From positions 1 to 64,000 of the forward strand of contig CAJTIT010000015.1 in the NCBI GenBank assembly GCA_910576345.1: a stretch of 64,000 nucleotides of DNA, read 5' to 3'. Shown piece after piece: positions 43,237 through 51,417 of this stretch (position 1 is the first letter of the stretch; each line of letters opens with the position of its first letter). This stretch comes from Erysipelotrichales bacterium (lineage in GTDB: Bacteria > Bacillota_I > Bacilli_A > Erysipelotrichales > Erysipelotrichaceae). The notes below the pieces were generated by a model. It had not been told where the DNA came from. It saw only the letters and a program-made list of their open reading frames with translations, and made no database searches. Made by a program: the position numbers and the translations under genes.

Positions 43237-44261
43237 ATAATTTCTGGAAATACTTTATGGGTGTTCGCAAAGAAATCGAGCATGCCTTGAAAAACAACAC
43301 AGAGGATTTAGAGGATTTGATTAAAGAATTGAACTTACAGGTGGAAAGCATTTGTGATGCACAAGTACAGCTGGAAATGCAGGATGGGTTTTATGAACTG
43401 ACGTTTCATGGCGGAGCAAATAAGACCAAGCAGTATATCTGCGCATTGATCAAACAAAATTCTCCCAAAGAGCTGGTAAATGATTGGATTGTCAATGCGT
43501 ATCGTCAGCCGCTTTCACAAGATGCGTGGAATGCGGCAGTCAAAATCGATGATCAGGAATATAGCGGAAAAGATTTTATCGTTTACTATGATATTGATAA
43601 ACAAGCGAAGTGCATTCATACATCGATTTATACCGAAGCATTCGCATCATTAGACAAACAGCGCGCTTATCATGTGGCAGTGGCCATGTTGGAACTGTTT
43701 ATCGGTGAAATGGAGCTGGAAGCAAGAATTGGTGATGTTATTCCTTTGAAAGAAGCGCAAACAAATGCAGAGAACTATTGTTTACTGCCCAATTTTTATG
43801 AGGATCTTTGCGATATTGTGGTGGATGAAGAATGGATGGAGTATGCATCACCGGATGAAATTTACAGCGCCTATAAACTGGATAAAGAAATCACCTCTGA
43901 AACATTGCGCAAGGATATGAAACTGATCATTACCACCAATCCGCAGTTACAGGAAGAATTGTTAAACAAAGAACTGGATTCTTGCAATGAAGCGATTCGC
44001 TTTGGCGCAGAATATGGCTATTTGTTTTATGAAATCGAACAGGAAAAAGAACAGATTGCCTTGGTGCGACAACAGTTGGAGAAGGAAATTCAAGATTTGT
44101 TTTATCCACTTTCTATTGCCAGAGCGATTGGCGGTGCGATTGGCACACATTACGGCTATATCGATTTGATATTGTTTGATAAGGATGCTTTTATGATTTT
44201 ATTGGAAAAGCTGAATGAACATCTGCCGTTTCCCGTATATTATCAAAACTTTCACAGCTAG
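43215..44261 (+). CDS. Conserved-looking hypothetical protein (348 aa)
   Basis: I do not recognise the family. The protein is soluble, acidic and has no signal or membrane segment. An N-terminal helical part (about 1-60) contains an EDLEDLIKELNLQ repeat-like stretch. A mixed middle and a Glu-rich helix (YEIEQEKEQIALVRQQLEKEIQDL) follow, then a final part with GGAIGTHYGYIDL. AAGGAG precedes ATG 43215, and it overlaps the GNAT gene by 22 bp, so it is translationally linked to it. The SigK gene follows 60 bp later. Confidence 0.7.
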   Translation: MDTKHRVNNFWKYFMGVRKEIEHALKNNTEDLEDLIKELNLQVESICDAQVQLEMQDGFYELTFHGGANKTKQYICALIKQNSPKELVNDWIVNAYRQPLSQDAWNAAVKIDDQEYSGKDFIVYYDIDKQAKCIHTSIYTEAFASLDKQRAYHVAVAMLELFIGEMELEARIGDVIPLKEAQTNAENYCLLPNFYEDLCDIVVDEEWMEYASPDEIYSAYKLDKEITSETLRKDMKLIITTNPQLQEELLNKELDSCNEAIRFGAEYGYLFYEIEQEKEQIALVRQQLEKEIQDLFYPLSIARAIGGAIGTHYGYIDLILFDKDAFMILLEKLNEHLPFPVYYQNFHS

Positions 44262-44320
44262 ATCATAAAAATGAAACATGATTTAACATGGTTCGACATA
44301 GGATAGTATTAGGTGATAGA

Positions 44321-45028
44321 ATGTTTACGATGATTTTTGAAGTGCTGTCCAATGCTTTGGGCTATGTCGGATATATCAGAAACAATTCGTTTGCACAGCC
44401 ATTATCCAAAGAGGAAGAAGCCAAATGTATTGAGCGTTTGAATGCCAAGGATCCTTGTGCGCGTGCAGAATTGATCGAACATAATTTGCGTTTGGTAGCG
44501 CATATTGTAAAAAAATATGACATCAAAAAAGAACAGACAGAAGATTTGATCAGTATTGGCACGATCGGTTTGATCAAAGCAGTCGATTCGTTTAAAAGTG
44601 AAAAGGGTCATAAACTGACCACCTATGCATCACGGTGTATTGAGAATGAAATCTTGATGTATTTGCGCAGTTCCAAGAATTATTTTCAGAATGTTTCCTT
44701 GCAGGAACCGATTGCGACAGACAAGGACGGCAGTGAAATTTCTTTGATTGATGCCATTGCTGCACCGGAGAACAGAACGGTGATCGAAACGATGATGTTG
44801 GATGAAAATATTCAGCGGTTGAAGGAATATATTCATGTTTTGGATGGACGAGAACTAGAAATCATCACAAAACGCTTTGGTTTGTATGGTCAAAAGGAAC
44901 AGACGCAAAGGGAAATTGCCCAACAGCTTCATATATCGCGTTCATATGTGTCGAGAATTGAAAAGCGCGCATTTATGAAAATTTATCGTGAATTTAAGAA
45001 AAACGAAAAAAAGAAGGAAAAGAAATGA
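44321..45028 (+). CDS. sigK: SigK-type sporulation sigma factor with pro-sequence
   Basis: This protein of about 235 aa is very close to B. subtilis SigK over its whole length: RNNSFAQPLSKEEE, LIEHNLRLVAHIVKKY, EDLISIGTIGLIKAVDSF, TTYASRCIENEILMYLR, SLIDAI and the region-4 HTH IAQQLHISRSYVSRIEKRA. The first roughly 20 residues (MFTMIFEVLSNALGYVGYI) are hydrophobic like the pro-sequence removed from pro-SigK at the spore membrane. The gene is continuous, with no skin element. AGGTGA precedes ATG 44321. SigK directs late mother-cell sporulation genes in spore formers. Confidence 0.88.
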   Translation: MFTMIFEVLSNALGYVGYIRNNSFAQPLSKEEEAKCIERLNAKDPCARAELIEHNLRLVAHIVKKYDIKKEQTEDLISIGTIGLIKAVDSFKSEKGHKLTTYASRCIENEILMYLRSSKNYFQNVSLQEPIATDKDGSEISLIDAIAAPENRTVIETMMLDENIQRLKEYIHVLDGRELEIITKRFGLYGQKEQTQREIAQQLHISRSYVSRIEKRAFMKIYREFKKNEKKKEKK

Positions 45029-45459
45029 ATCAGCGTTTTTCAATCTGTTAATTTTCTCATGTTAGTAATTATTTGTTTCGTTGTAAAATACATGCAAATA
45101 TAAAATCATAGCTTTCATGAAGTGATTAAAGTAATAGTAAAAATAATTATTTGCCGAAACTAAGACAAGGAACAACAAATAGAATACGACACACATGAAA
45201 CAGGAAATCAAGAAAAGGTTTTCTGTTTTTTTAACGCACATTTTAAACATTTCAAACATCATCGCTATTATGCCATGTAAAAGGTATCAAAAGCTGCTGT
45301 CATATTTTCTTCTGTTTTTAGGACAAAATCAATTTTGATACATAAAGACGTCTTTTTTTGAATCATATAATGAAAGGAATAGAACGCTTTTACATGGTCA
45401 TTGGGGTGGAAATATGATAGAATAGTACGCATAGAAACGATAGGAGGAGAGAGATCGTT
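45029..45459. other. Gap with terminator, nested inverted repeats and yqeG promoter
   Basis: No supported gene is present. CAGGAAA (45201-45207) and TTTTCTG (45219-45225) with a T run form a terminator-like hairpin. Next, CCATGTAAAAG (45273-45283) is perfectly inverted as CTTTTACATGG (45387-45397). Directly beside the left arm, GTATCAAAA (45284-45292) pairs with TTTTGATAC (45333-45341). The self-complementary AAAGACGTCTTT lies between the two right arms. TGATAGAAT (about 45414-45422) looks like an extended -10 for yqeG. Confidence 0.55.
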
Positions 45460-45984
45460 GTGAAGAAATTTTTCGCTCCTGATTATTATATAAGGACATA
45501 TCAGGATTTGGACATAGAGCGTTTAAAACAGCATGGTATCAAGGTTTTGGTGTGTGATATCGATAATACATTGGTAGCCCATGATGTAAAATCACCGGAT
45601 GAGGGTGTCAAAGCATTTATTCAGCAGGTGAAGGATGCCGGCATGCAAGTTGTTTTGGTTTCCAATAATGTAAAAGAGCGTGTTGATCTATTCGCAAAAG
45701 ATTTGCAAGTCAAAACATATCCGTTTGCGCGAAAACCGTTAAAAGGAACCTATCGTAAAATGATGAAGGACAGCGGTTGCAAAAAACATGAAATTGCGGT
45801 TCTTGGTGATCAGCTGTTAACGGATATGTTGGGCGCCAATCGTATTGGATTTTATACGATTTTGACCAATCCTGTCGCTAAAAAAGATCTGACTTGCACG
45901 AAAATCAATCGTGTGTTTGAAAATATGGTTTATAAAATTCTAAAATTTCAAGGTAAATTAGTCAAAGGAGAATATGATGAGTAA
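45460..45984 (+). CDS. yqeG: YqeG-family HAD phosphatase
   Basis: This 174 aa HAD-superfamily hydrolase has the nucleophile motif VCDIDNTLVAHD, motif II VVLVSNN, and later Lys and Asp in KKHEIAVLGDQLLTDMLGA. It belongs to the YqeG/GEP4-type phosphatidylglycerophosphate-phosphatase-like group; the exact substrate here is not shown. The start is GTG 45460 after AGGAGGAGAG. It begins the conserved Firmicute cluster yqeG-yqeH-yhbY-nadD-yqeK-rsfS and overlaps yqeH by 8 bp. Confidence 0.92.
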   Translation: MKKFFAPDYYIRTYQDLDIERLKQHGIKVLVCDIDNTLVAHDVKSPDEGVKAFIQQVKDAGMQVVLVSNNVKERVDLFAKDLQVKTYPFARKPLKGTYRKMMKDSGCKKHEIAVLGDQLLTDMLGANRIGFYTILTNPVAKKDLTCTKINRVFENMVYKILKFQGKLVKGEYDE

Positions 45985-47056
45985 AACTTGCGAAGGCTGC
46001 GGCGTAAAACTGCAGAATACAGATCGGCTCGCGCTTGGTTATACGCCAAAATTGGAAGGTGCGTATTGTCAGCGATGTTTTCGCATTCGTCATTATGACG
46101 ATGTGACGATTTCTATGAAAACAGGAATCGATCCGGATGAGGTGTTGAGACGAATACAAACATGTGATGCGCTGATTTTATGGGTGGTCGATTTATTTGA
46201 TTTTGAAGCGAATATGGTTACCGGAATCAATCGTCATCTGTTGGGCAAAGAAATCATTATGGTTGCGACCAAACGTGATTTATTGCCGGAGACCCTTGGC
46301 AATAAAAAATTATCAGAATTTATTTTGCAAAGATGCAAAGAATTGGGTATTGTGATTGCAGGGTTGGTCATTACCGGAGATTTGGCCAAACATGCGTTTT
46401 CTAAAGACAATCATTCTCTTGCGGAGGTGAAAAGAGCGATTGATCTGTATCGAAGAGGCAGAGATGTATTGGTTATGGGAATGGCAAATGCCGGAAAAAG
46501 CACCCTGTTAAACGGTTTATTGAAACAAACGTCGATTACGACTTCACGTCATCCCGGAACAACTTTGGATTTTATGGAAATGTCGATGTCGGACTATACA
46601 TTGATTGATACACCGGGTCTTACTAGAAATGACAGTTGTTTGACGCTCGCAGATGATTCGTTATTGAAAACGCTGCTTCCGCAAAATACCTTGAAAGCAA
46701 CGGTGTATCAACTGTTTGAGGATCAATCATTGGCTGTGGGAGGAATGGCACGGCTGGATTTGATCGGCTGTAAAAAAGTCAGTTGCGTTGGTTATTTCTC
46801 ATCCACCCTCCCTATGCATCGTGGAAAACAATCAAAGGCAGATGAACTGTGGGAAAAACATATCGGGGGATTGTTGTCGCCAACTTTGACGAAGGACGTA
46901 AAACAGATGAAGTCTTATACATATTTTCATCCCAAAGGAAAAATCGATGTAGTCATTCATGGGCTAGGCTGGTTTTGTATAAGTGGCGATGTGGAGACAA
47001 TCAAAGTATATGTGCATGAACAAGTCGGCGTAACATTTAGAAAGGCGATGATTTGA
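45977..47056 (+). CDS. yqeH: YqeH ribosome-assembly GTPase
   Basis: This protein of about 359 aa is a circularly permuted GTPase needed for 30S assembly. A zinc site CEGCG...YCQRCFR starts it. G motifs then come in permuted order: G4 (VATKRDLLP), G1 (GMANAGKSTLLN) and G3 (DTPGL). A C-terminal RNA-binding-type domain follows. ATG 45977 is better spaced from AAAGGAG than ATG 45974. It overlaps yqeG upstream, and yhbY begins on its stop codon. Confidence 0.95.
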   Translation: MSKTCEGCGVKLQNTDRLALGYTPKLEGAYCQRCFRIRHYDDVTISMKTGIDPDEVLRRIQTCDALILWVVDLFDFEANMVTGINRHLLGKEIIMVATKRDLLPETLGNKKLSEFILQRCKELGIVIAGLVITGDLAKHAFSKDNHSLAEVKRAIDLYRRGRDVLVMGMANAGKSTLLNGLLKQTSITTSRHPGTTLDFMEMSMSDYTLIDTPGLTRNDSCLTLADDSLLKTLLPQNTLKATVYQLFEDQSLAVGGMARLDLIGCKKVSCVGYFSSTLPMHRGKQSKADELWEKHIGGLLSPTLTKDVKQMKSYTYFHPKGKIDVVIHGLGWFCISGDVETIKVYVHEQVGVTFRKAMI

Positions 47057-47340
47057 TGTTAACAAAGCGACAGAAACAGGAATTAAGAAAACGTGCACAG
47101 TCATATCGTGCCGTTGTACAGATCGGAAAAGATCAAATAAGCGAAAATATGATAAAGACATTACATGATGCATTGGAAGCACATGAACTTGTAAAAATAT
47201 CCATGTTAAAAACATGTGCGATTTCGATTCAGGAAGCGGCTTATGATTTATCTGCGGCAACGCATAGTGAAATCGTGCAGATCATTGGCAGAGTCATCGT
47301 GCTGTATCGACGCAGTAAAAAAAATCTGATGGAGTTTTGA
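47056..47340 (+). CDS. yhbY: YhbY-family RNA-binding protein (CRM domain)
   Basis: This protein of about 94 aa is a single CRM domain that binds pre-ribosomal RNA. It shows LTKRQKQELRKRAQ at the start, the VVQIGKDQISENMI segment carrying the usual G-K, and a final IIGRVIVLYRRSK. It starts at ATG 47056, sharing one base with the yqeH stop. nadD follows 1 bp after its stop. Confidence 0.92.
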   Translation: MLTKRQKQELRKRAQSYRAVVQIGKDQISENMIKTLHDALEAHELVKISMLKTCAISIQEAAYDLSAATHSEIVQIIGRVIVLYRRSKKNLMEF

Positions 47341-47341
47341 T

Positions 47342-48379
47342 ATGAGAATCGCAATCATGGGCGGCAGTTTCGATCCTGTTCATCAGGGGCATCTTCAAAT
47401 GGCGCGTTATGTGCTTGCATGTCATTATGCGGATGAAGTTTGGTTTATGTTAAGTAGCCGGACTCCGTTGAAATATCGAAAGCTCACCACGTATGAGGAT
47501 CGTAAGAAAATGCTGGAATTGGCGCTTATGCATGAAAAACATATGCGTCTTTCCACACTGGAGCGTGAAAGAGAAGGGATTTCCTATACATATGATACGA
47601 TCATGGAATGTAAAAAGCGTTTTCCCCAACACCTGTTTACATGGATGATCGGTAATGATCAAGCAAAGCAACTGCATCAATGGAAAAATATTGATGCATT
47701 GTCTGAAGAGATACAATTTCTCGTGTTTCCAAGAACCAATGAACAGGTGTTTTGTGCATATCCGCATAAGGTGATGGAGCATGCTTGGTTGGATGTATCC
47801 AGCAGTGAAATACGCGCAGGCAAAAAATTATGGCTTTTGCCAAAGTCTGTTCGTAATTATATGAGTGCACATGCGTTGTATGCAGAAAACTATGCAAAGG
47901 AAAGAATGAGCGAACGACGCTTTTCACATAGTGTAAGCGTAGCGAAACTGTGTGTGCATTTGGCGCGTATCCATCATGTAGATACAAGAAAAGCGTATAT
48001 CGCAGGAATCTTGCATGATATTTGTAAAGAATGGGGAAAAGACCAATTACATGCTTATCTTTCTTATTTGGATCCGGCTGTATTACATGAACCGGCGCCA
48101 ATTTGGCATGGATATGCCGGTGCTTATGTCGTATCCAAGTATTTGTATATTCATGACAAGGAAGTAAGGCAGGCGATTTATCATCATGTCAAAGGGGATT
48201 TTGAAAATTCTTTGGCAATGATTGTATATATCAGCGATAAACTGGATCCTTCCAGAGGATATGACAGTAGTGAAACGATTCGTTTGTGTGAACAAAATCT
48301 ACGTGTTGGATGGGAAATTGTGAAACAACAACAGCGTATGTATTTGAAACAAGAGAAAGAAGGTTTGATCCATGAATGA
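47342..48379 (+). CDS. nadD: NadD-YqeK fusion: nicotinate-nucleotide adenylyltransferase plus HD hydrolase
   Basis: This 345 aa protein joins two normally separate enzymes. Residues 1-185 are NadD (GGSFDPVHQGHLQMA, WMIGNDQAKQL, SSSEIRAG), making deamido-NAD. Residues about 195-345 are YqeK (RFSHSVSVAKLCVHLA, AGILHDICKEWG, WHGYAGAYV, YISDKLDP), an HD-domain hydrolase that cleaves Ap4A in other bacteria. In B. subtilis these are two adjacent genes. GGAG precedes ATG 47342. It overlaps rsfS by 8 bp. Confidence 0.95.
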   Translation: MRIAIMGGSFDPVHQGHLQMARYVLACHYADEVWFMLSSRTPLKYRKLTTYEDRKKMLELALMHEKHMRLSTLEREREGISYTYDTIMECKKRFPQHLFTWMIGNDQAKQLHQWKNIDALSEEIQFLVFPRTNEQVFCAYPHKVMEHAWLDVSSSEIRAGKKLWLLPKSVRNYMSAHALYAENYAKERMSERRFSHSVSVAKLCVHLARIHHVDTRKAYIAGILHDICKEWGKDQLHAYLSYLDPAVLHEPAPIWHGYAGAYVVSKYLYIHDKEVRQAIYHHVKGDFENSLAMIVYISDKLDPSRGYDSSETIRLCEQNLRVGWEIVKQQQRMYLKQEKEGLIHE

Positions 48380-48716
48380 TGTGGTATCTATTGTATGCAA
48401 AGCCATCGGTGAGAAGAAAGGCAAGGATTTGATCGTTTACGATTATACAAAGTTAAATCCTTTTATCGATTATGCGATCATTGCGTCGGCAGGCAATCAA
48501 AGACAAGTGTTTGCGTTGGCGCAAAATGTGGTCGATCGCGCCAAGGAAGCAGGCATCAAAGTGAAATCGATGGAAGGAAATAAGGATAGTCGATGGTTAT
48601 TGGTTGATTTGGACACGGTCGTTGTTCATGTTTTTCTTGATGAAGAGCGAAAGGTTTATAAATTGGAACAACTGTATGCAGATTTGCCGGTGGTAGAAAC
48701 TCATGAAGATGTATGA
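48372..48716 (+). CDS. rsfS: Ribosome silencing factor RsfS
   Basis: This 114 aa protein of the Iojap/YbeB family binds L14 and keeps the 50S subunit from joining when nutrients are scarce. Family motifs are visible in GKDLIVYDYTKLNPFIDYAIIASAGNQRQV, RWLLVDLDTVVVHVF and EERKVYKLEQLY. It overlaps both neighbours, within the yqeG-mtnN operon. Confidence 0.95.
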   Translation: MNDVVSIVCKAIGEKKGKDLIVYDYTKLNPFIDYAIIASAGNQRQVFALAQNVVDRAKEAGIKVKSMEGNKDSRWLLVDLDTVVVHVFLDEERKVYKLEQLYADLPVVETHEDV

Positions 48717-49407
48717 GAAACTGGCTGAATTTTATGATGATCTGGTAAAAGATAATCAAGCAACGAAGGATTGGGTATCGTTTGTAAAACGCCATTTTCA
48801 AGGAACGGATGTATTGGAAGTAGCGTGTGGAAGTGGTGAAATCACGATTGCCTTGGCAAAAGAAGGGTATAAGGTCACGGCGGGTGACATCAGTTTGGAA
48901 ATGATGGATCATGCAAAACAAAAAACAGGCGCAGATCTTGTATCTTGGCAGTTATTGGACATGCGTGATTTGTCCAATTTCAAGAAGTTTTCATGTATTT
49001 GTTGTTTCTGTGACAGTTTGAATTATTTGATCGGTGATGAAGATGTGCAGATGTTTTTTCGACAGGCATATGATCATTTGTACGAAAATGGCGTTTTACT
49101 GTTCGATATGCACAGTTTGGATCGACTTTGTGAATTTGAAGAAGAATTCTGTGAAACGGGCGTCTTGCGAAATGTACCATATGAGTGGATGATTTTTAGT
49201 GAAGATGATTGTATTTATCAAAATTTTGCATTTTATCATAGCGATCAAGCAGCTAGTTTGGAACAACATGTACAGCGTGTATATGATCCAAAATGGATTG
49301 AACAAATACTCATCAAAACAGGGTTCACTGTGGAAGTGTTTACAGATTTTGATCGTCATGGTATTCAGGAAGGAGAAAAATATTTTTATGTATGTAGAAA
49401 GCAATAG
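48703..49407 (+). CDS. Class I SAM-dependent methyltransferase (YqeM-like)
   Basis: This 234 aa protein has SAM motif I VLEVACGSGEITIALA and the acidic follow-up VTAGDISLEMMD. Post-I segments are WQLLDMRDLSNF and YENGVLLFDMHS. It occupies the position of B. subtilis yqeM, right after rsfS. The target molecule is unknown. The start is ATG 48703 or 48709 in frame; it overlaps the rsfS end by 14 bp or 8 bp. Confidence 0.88.
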   Translation: MKMYEKLAEFYDDLVKDNQATKDWVSFVKRHFQGTDVLEVACGSGEITIALAKEGYKVTAGDISLEMMDHAKQKTGADLVSWQLLDMRDLSNFKKFSCICCFCDSLNYLIGDEDVQMFFRQAYDHLYENGVLLFDMHSLDRLCEFEEEFCETGVLRNVPYEWMIFSEDDCIYQNFAFYHSDQAASLEQHVQRVYDPKWIEQILIKTGFTVEVFTDFDRHGIQEGEKYFYVCRKQ

Positions 49408-49419
49408 GGAGTACGTGTT

Positions 49420-50100
49420 ATGATAGCGATCATTGCGGCGATGCGTGCCGAGGTGGATGCGCTGCTTGCGTTAATGAAGAATGTACATGAACAAACAAAA
49501 GACGGTATTTTATTTTGGGAAGGCATATTGGCAGATAAATCGGTTGTTTTGATGTTAAGCGGCGTTGGAAAAGGAAATGCGGCGTTATCTACAACACTGT
49601 TGTTAAAGAACTATGATGTGAGTCAGCTTGTGAATATCGGCACTGCCGGCGGCTTAAAGTCAAATGAGGAGGTGCTGGATCTTGTCATCAGCGCATGTAT
49701 CGTTCAGCATGATTTTGATACGAGTGCATTGGATGGTGAAAGTGGAATTGGCTTACATTTTGTAGCGGATGCTTCACTTAAATCTTTATGTGAAAAGGTA
49801 TGCGAACAACAGCAAGTTCCATATCACGTTGGCATGATTGCGAGCGGTGATCAGTTTGTCAGTGATCCCATGTTGATTACATCGTTGTTAAACAAGTTTC
49901 AAAATGCTTTATGTGCAGAAATGGAAGCCGGCGGCATTGCGCAGGTCTGTACGCATTTTCAAATACCATTCGTGGTTTTGCGTTCCTTGTCCGATATCGC
50001 TGTGAAGGATGACAATCACTTGGAATTCATGACCTATGTGCAGTATGCCAGCAAGCGCAGTGCAGCTTTATGTTTGGAATTGGTAAAAGCCTTAAGGTAA
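49420..50100 (+). CDS. mtnN: 5'-methylthioadenosine/S-adenosylhomocysteine nucleosidase
   Basis: This 226 aa enzyme cleaves adenine from MTA and SAH, clearing SAM by-products; with the preceding methyltransferase this makes sense functionally. Motifs include IGIIAAM-like start IAIIAAMRAEVDAL, NIGTAGGL, FVSDP, the substrate-binding AEMEAGGIAQVC and catalytic Asp in RSLSDIA. AGGGAG precedes ATG 49420. It closes the operon; a terminator follows. Confidence 0.95.
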   Translation: MIAIIAAMRAEVDALLALMKNVHEQTKDGILFWEGILADKSVVLMLSGVGKGNAALSTTLLLKNYDVSQLVNIGTAGGLKSNEEVLDLVISACIVQHDFDTSALDGESGIGLHFVADASLKSLCEKVCEQQQVPYHVGMIASGDQFVSDPMLITSLLNKFQNALCAEMEAGGIAQVCTHFQIPFVVLRSLSDIAVKDDNHLEFMTYVQYASKRSAALCLELVKALR

Positions 50101-50134
50101 ACAGTCGCTGAAAGAATCATGTGAGAAAACGGAT

Positions 50135-50169
50135 AAAACCGCAGAAGGTTATATTTCTACGGTTTTTTT
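50135..50169 (+). terminator. Terminator of the yqeG-mtnN operon
   Basis: AAAACCGCAGAA and TTCTACGGTTTT (one mismatch) flank a short loop, followed by a T run. Confidence 0.8.
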
Positions 50170-50199
50170 ATGCTTTTTTGGATTGCGCATTCTTTTCTA

Positions 50200-50255
50200 T
50201 TGACACTTGGAAACATATGGTGTATTATTGTATTAGTTCCATATTACAATAATAC
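50200..50255 (+). promoter_or_regulatory. Promoter and perfect inverted-repeat operator of the GntR-ABC operon
   Basis: TTGACA (50200-50205), 17 bp, TATTAT (50223-50228) form the promoter. Overlapping the -10 box is GTATTATTGTA (50222-50232), repeated inverted without mismatch as TACAATAATAC (50245-50255) after 12 bp. This is the expected kind of site for the GntR/YtrA-type repressor encoded in the same operon. Confidence 0.8.
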
Positions 50256-50270
50256 AGAGGAGGAATGAAT

Positions 50271-51038
50271 ATGTTATGGAAATTATGGAAATATGAAATG
50301 CGTATATCCTATCGAAATTTTGTTCTTATGTATGCGATATTGATTGCGTGTGTATTTCTACTTCATCTCAATGTTTTTCTAGGCAAAGGTGATCTCATGA
50401 ATATCTTGTTGGGACTTTTGACGATGATTTATGGGATTATGGTATTTGTGCTTTCCATTTTTGGCATTACCAATGTGATTATGACGTATCGATCATCCAT
50501 GTTTAAAAAAAGCGCTGTGTTGACACATACGTTTCCGGTAAAAGAATGGCAGACACTGCTGGTGAAAACTTTATCCGGAGTGTTCTGGATTTTTGTGACA
50601 TCTGTTGTTGTGATCTTATCTATGTTGCTACTGACGATACCGCTCGTTGATTATGAAACTTCATTTTTTGATGTGTTGATTAATTTAGATTGGGGTCCCA
50701 TTCGTTGGGACAGATCGCTATTTTACCTGTTTTTATTTATGTTCATCATTATTTTGAACATAACGGAATTTATTTCAATGGTGTATTTTGCATTAAATAT
50801 CACACATTCCTGTTTCATTCAAAAAGCAAGAAAGTTTTTCGCTTTTGCTATTGTGATTGGCATATTATTCATACAGTCTTTGATCAGCGAATGGCTGCCG
50901 TTTATGAATGATGTTAATTTTTCTTACATTCGTCACTGGACAGATATTCCTTGGATAGAAATACTTTTTCCGATTGCCCTGATTCTCTTATGGTATTTTT
51001 CCAGTCTTTATCTGATCAAGCATAAGATGGAAATCTAA
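50271..51038 (+). CDS. ABC transporter permease (exporter type)
   Basis: This membrane protein of about 255 aa has roughly six hydrophobic segments (FVLMYAILIACVFLLHLNVF, GLLTMIYGIMVFVLSIFGITNVIM, and others). Its layout is that of ABC-2-like permeases in GntR-controlled antibiotic- or stress-export operons. GAGGAGG (50257-50263) is too close to ATG 50265, so ATG 50271 is chosen. It is the first gene of the operon permease-GntR-ATPase. The substrate is unknown. Confidence 0.8.
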   Translation: MLWKLWKYEMRISYRNFVLMYAILIACVFLLHLNVFLGKGDLMNILLGLLTMIYGIMVFVLSIFGITNVIMTYRSSMFKKSAVLTHTFPVKEWQTLLVKTLSGVFWIFVTSVVVILSMLLLTIPLVDYETSFFDVLINLDWGPIRWDRSLFYLFLFMFIIILNITEFISMVYFALNITHSCFIQKARKFFAFAIVIGILFIQSLISEWLPFMNDVNFSYIRHWTDIPWIEILFPIALILLWYFSSLYLIKHKMEI

Positions 51039-51054
51039 TGCAAAGGTAAGGCAT

Positions 51055-51417
51055 ATGAATTTTGATTCCAACATAGCGATTTATATACAAATCATGGAAG
51101 ATTTGAAAAGGAAAATCATCAACGGCAAATATAAAAGTAACGATAAAGTAGAAAGTGTACGCGATCTAGCGATTGCCTATGGCGTCAATCCCAATACGGT
51201 ACAGCGATCATTGAGTGAGTTGGAACGCGAAGGACTATTGTACAGTGAGCGTGGCAGTGGGCGATTCATTACCAAGGATGAAACGATACTAAGCACTTGC
51301 AAAGAAGATTACGCAAATCAAATCATCGATACGTTTATCAATGAAATGCAGAATCTGCATATGGACAAAGAAACTGTTTTGCATCATATCACAAGGAGGT
51401 TTGAAGAACATGAGTGA
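51055..51417 (+). CDS. GntR-family (YtrA-type) transcription regulator
   Basis: This 120 aa protein has an N-terminal winged helix (IYIQIMEDLKRKIINGKYKSNDKVESVRDLAIAYGVNPNTVQRSLSELEREGLLYSERGSGRFI) and only a short helical tail, typical of the YtrA subfamily that controls ABC exporters. It overlaps the ATPase start by 8 bp. The perfect inverted repeat at the operon promoter is its probable site, giving autoregulation. Confidence 0.92.
   Translation: MNFDSNIAIYIQIMEDLKRKIINGKYKSNDKVESVRDLAIAYGVNPNTVQRSLSELEREGLLYSERGSGRFITKDETILSTCKEDYANQIIDTFINEMQNLHMDKETVLHHITRRFEEHE

Noticed and set aside
45062..45262. Minus-strand 66-codon hydrophobic frame
   Set aside because: It runs through a terminator-like hairpin and has no ribosome site; composition is what AT-rich DNA gives by chance.
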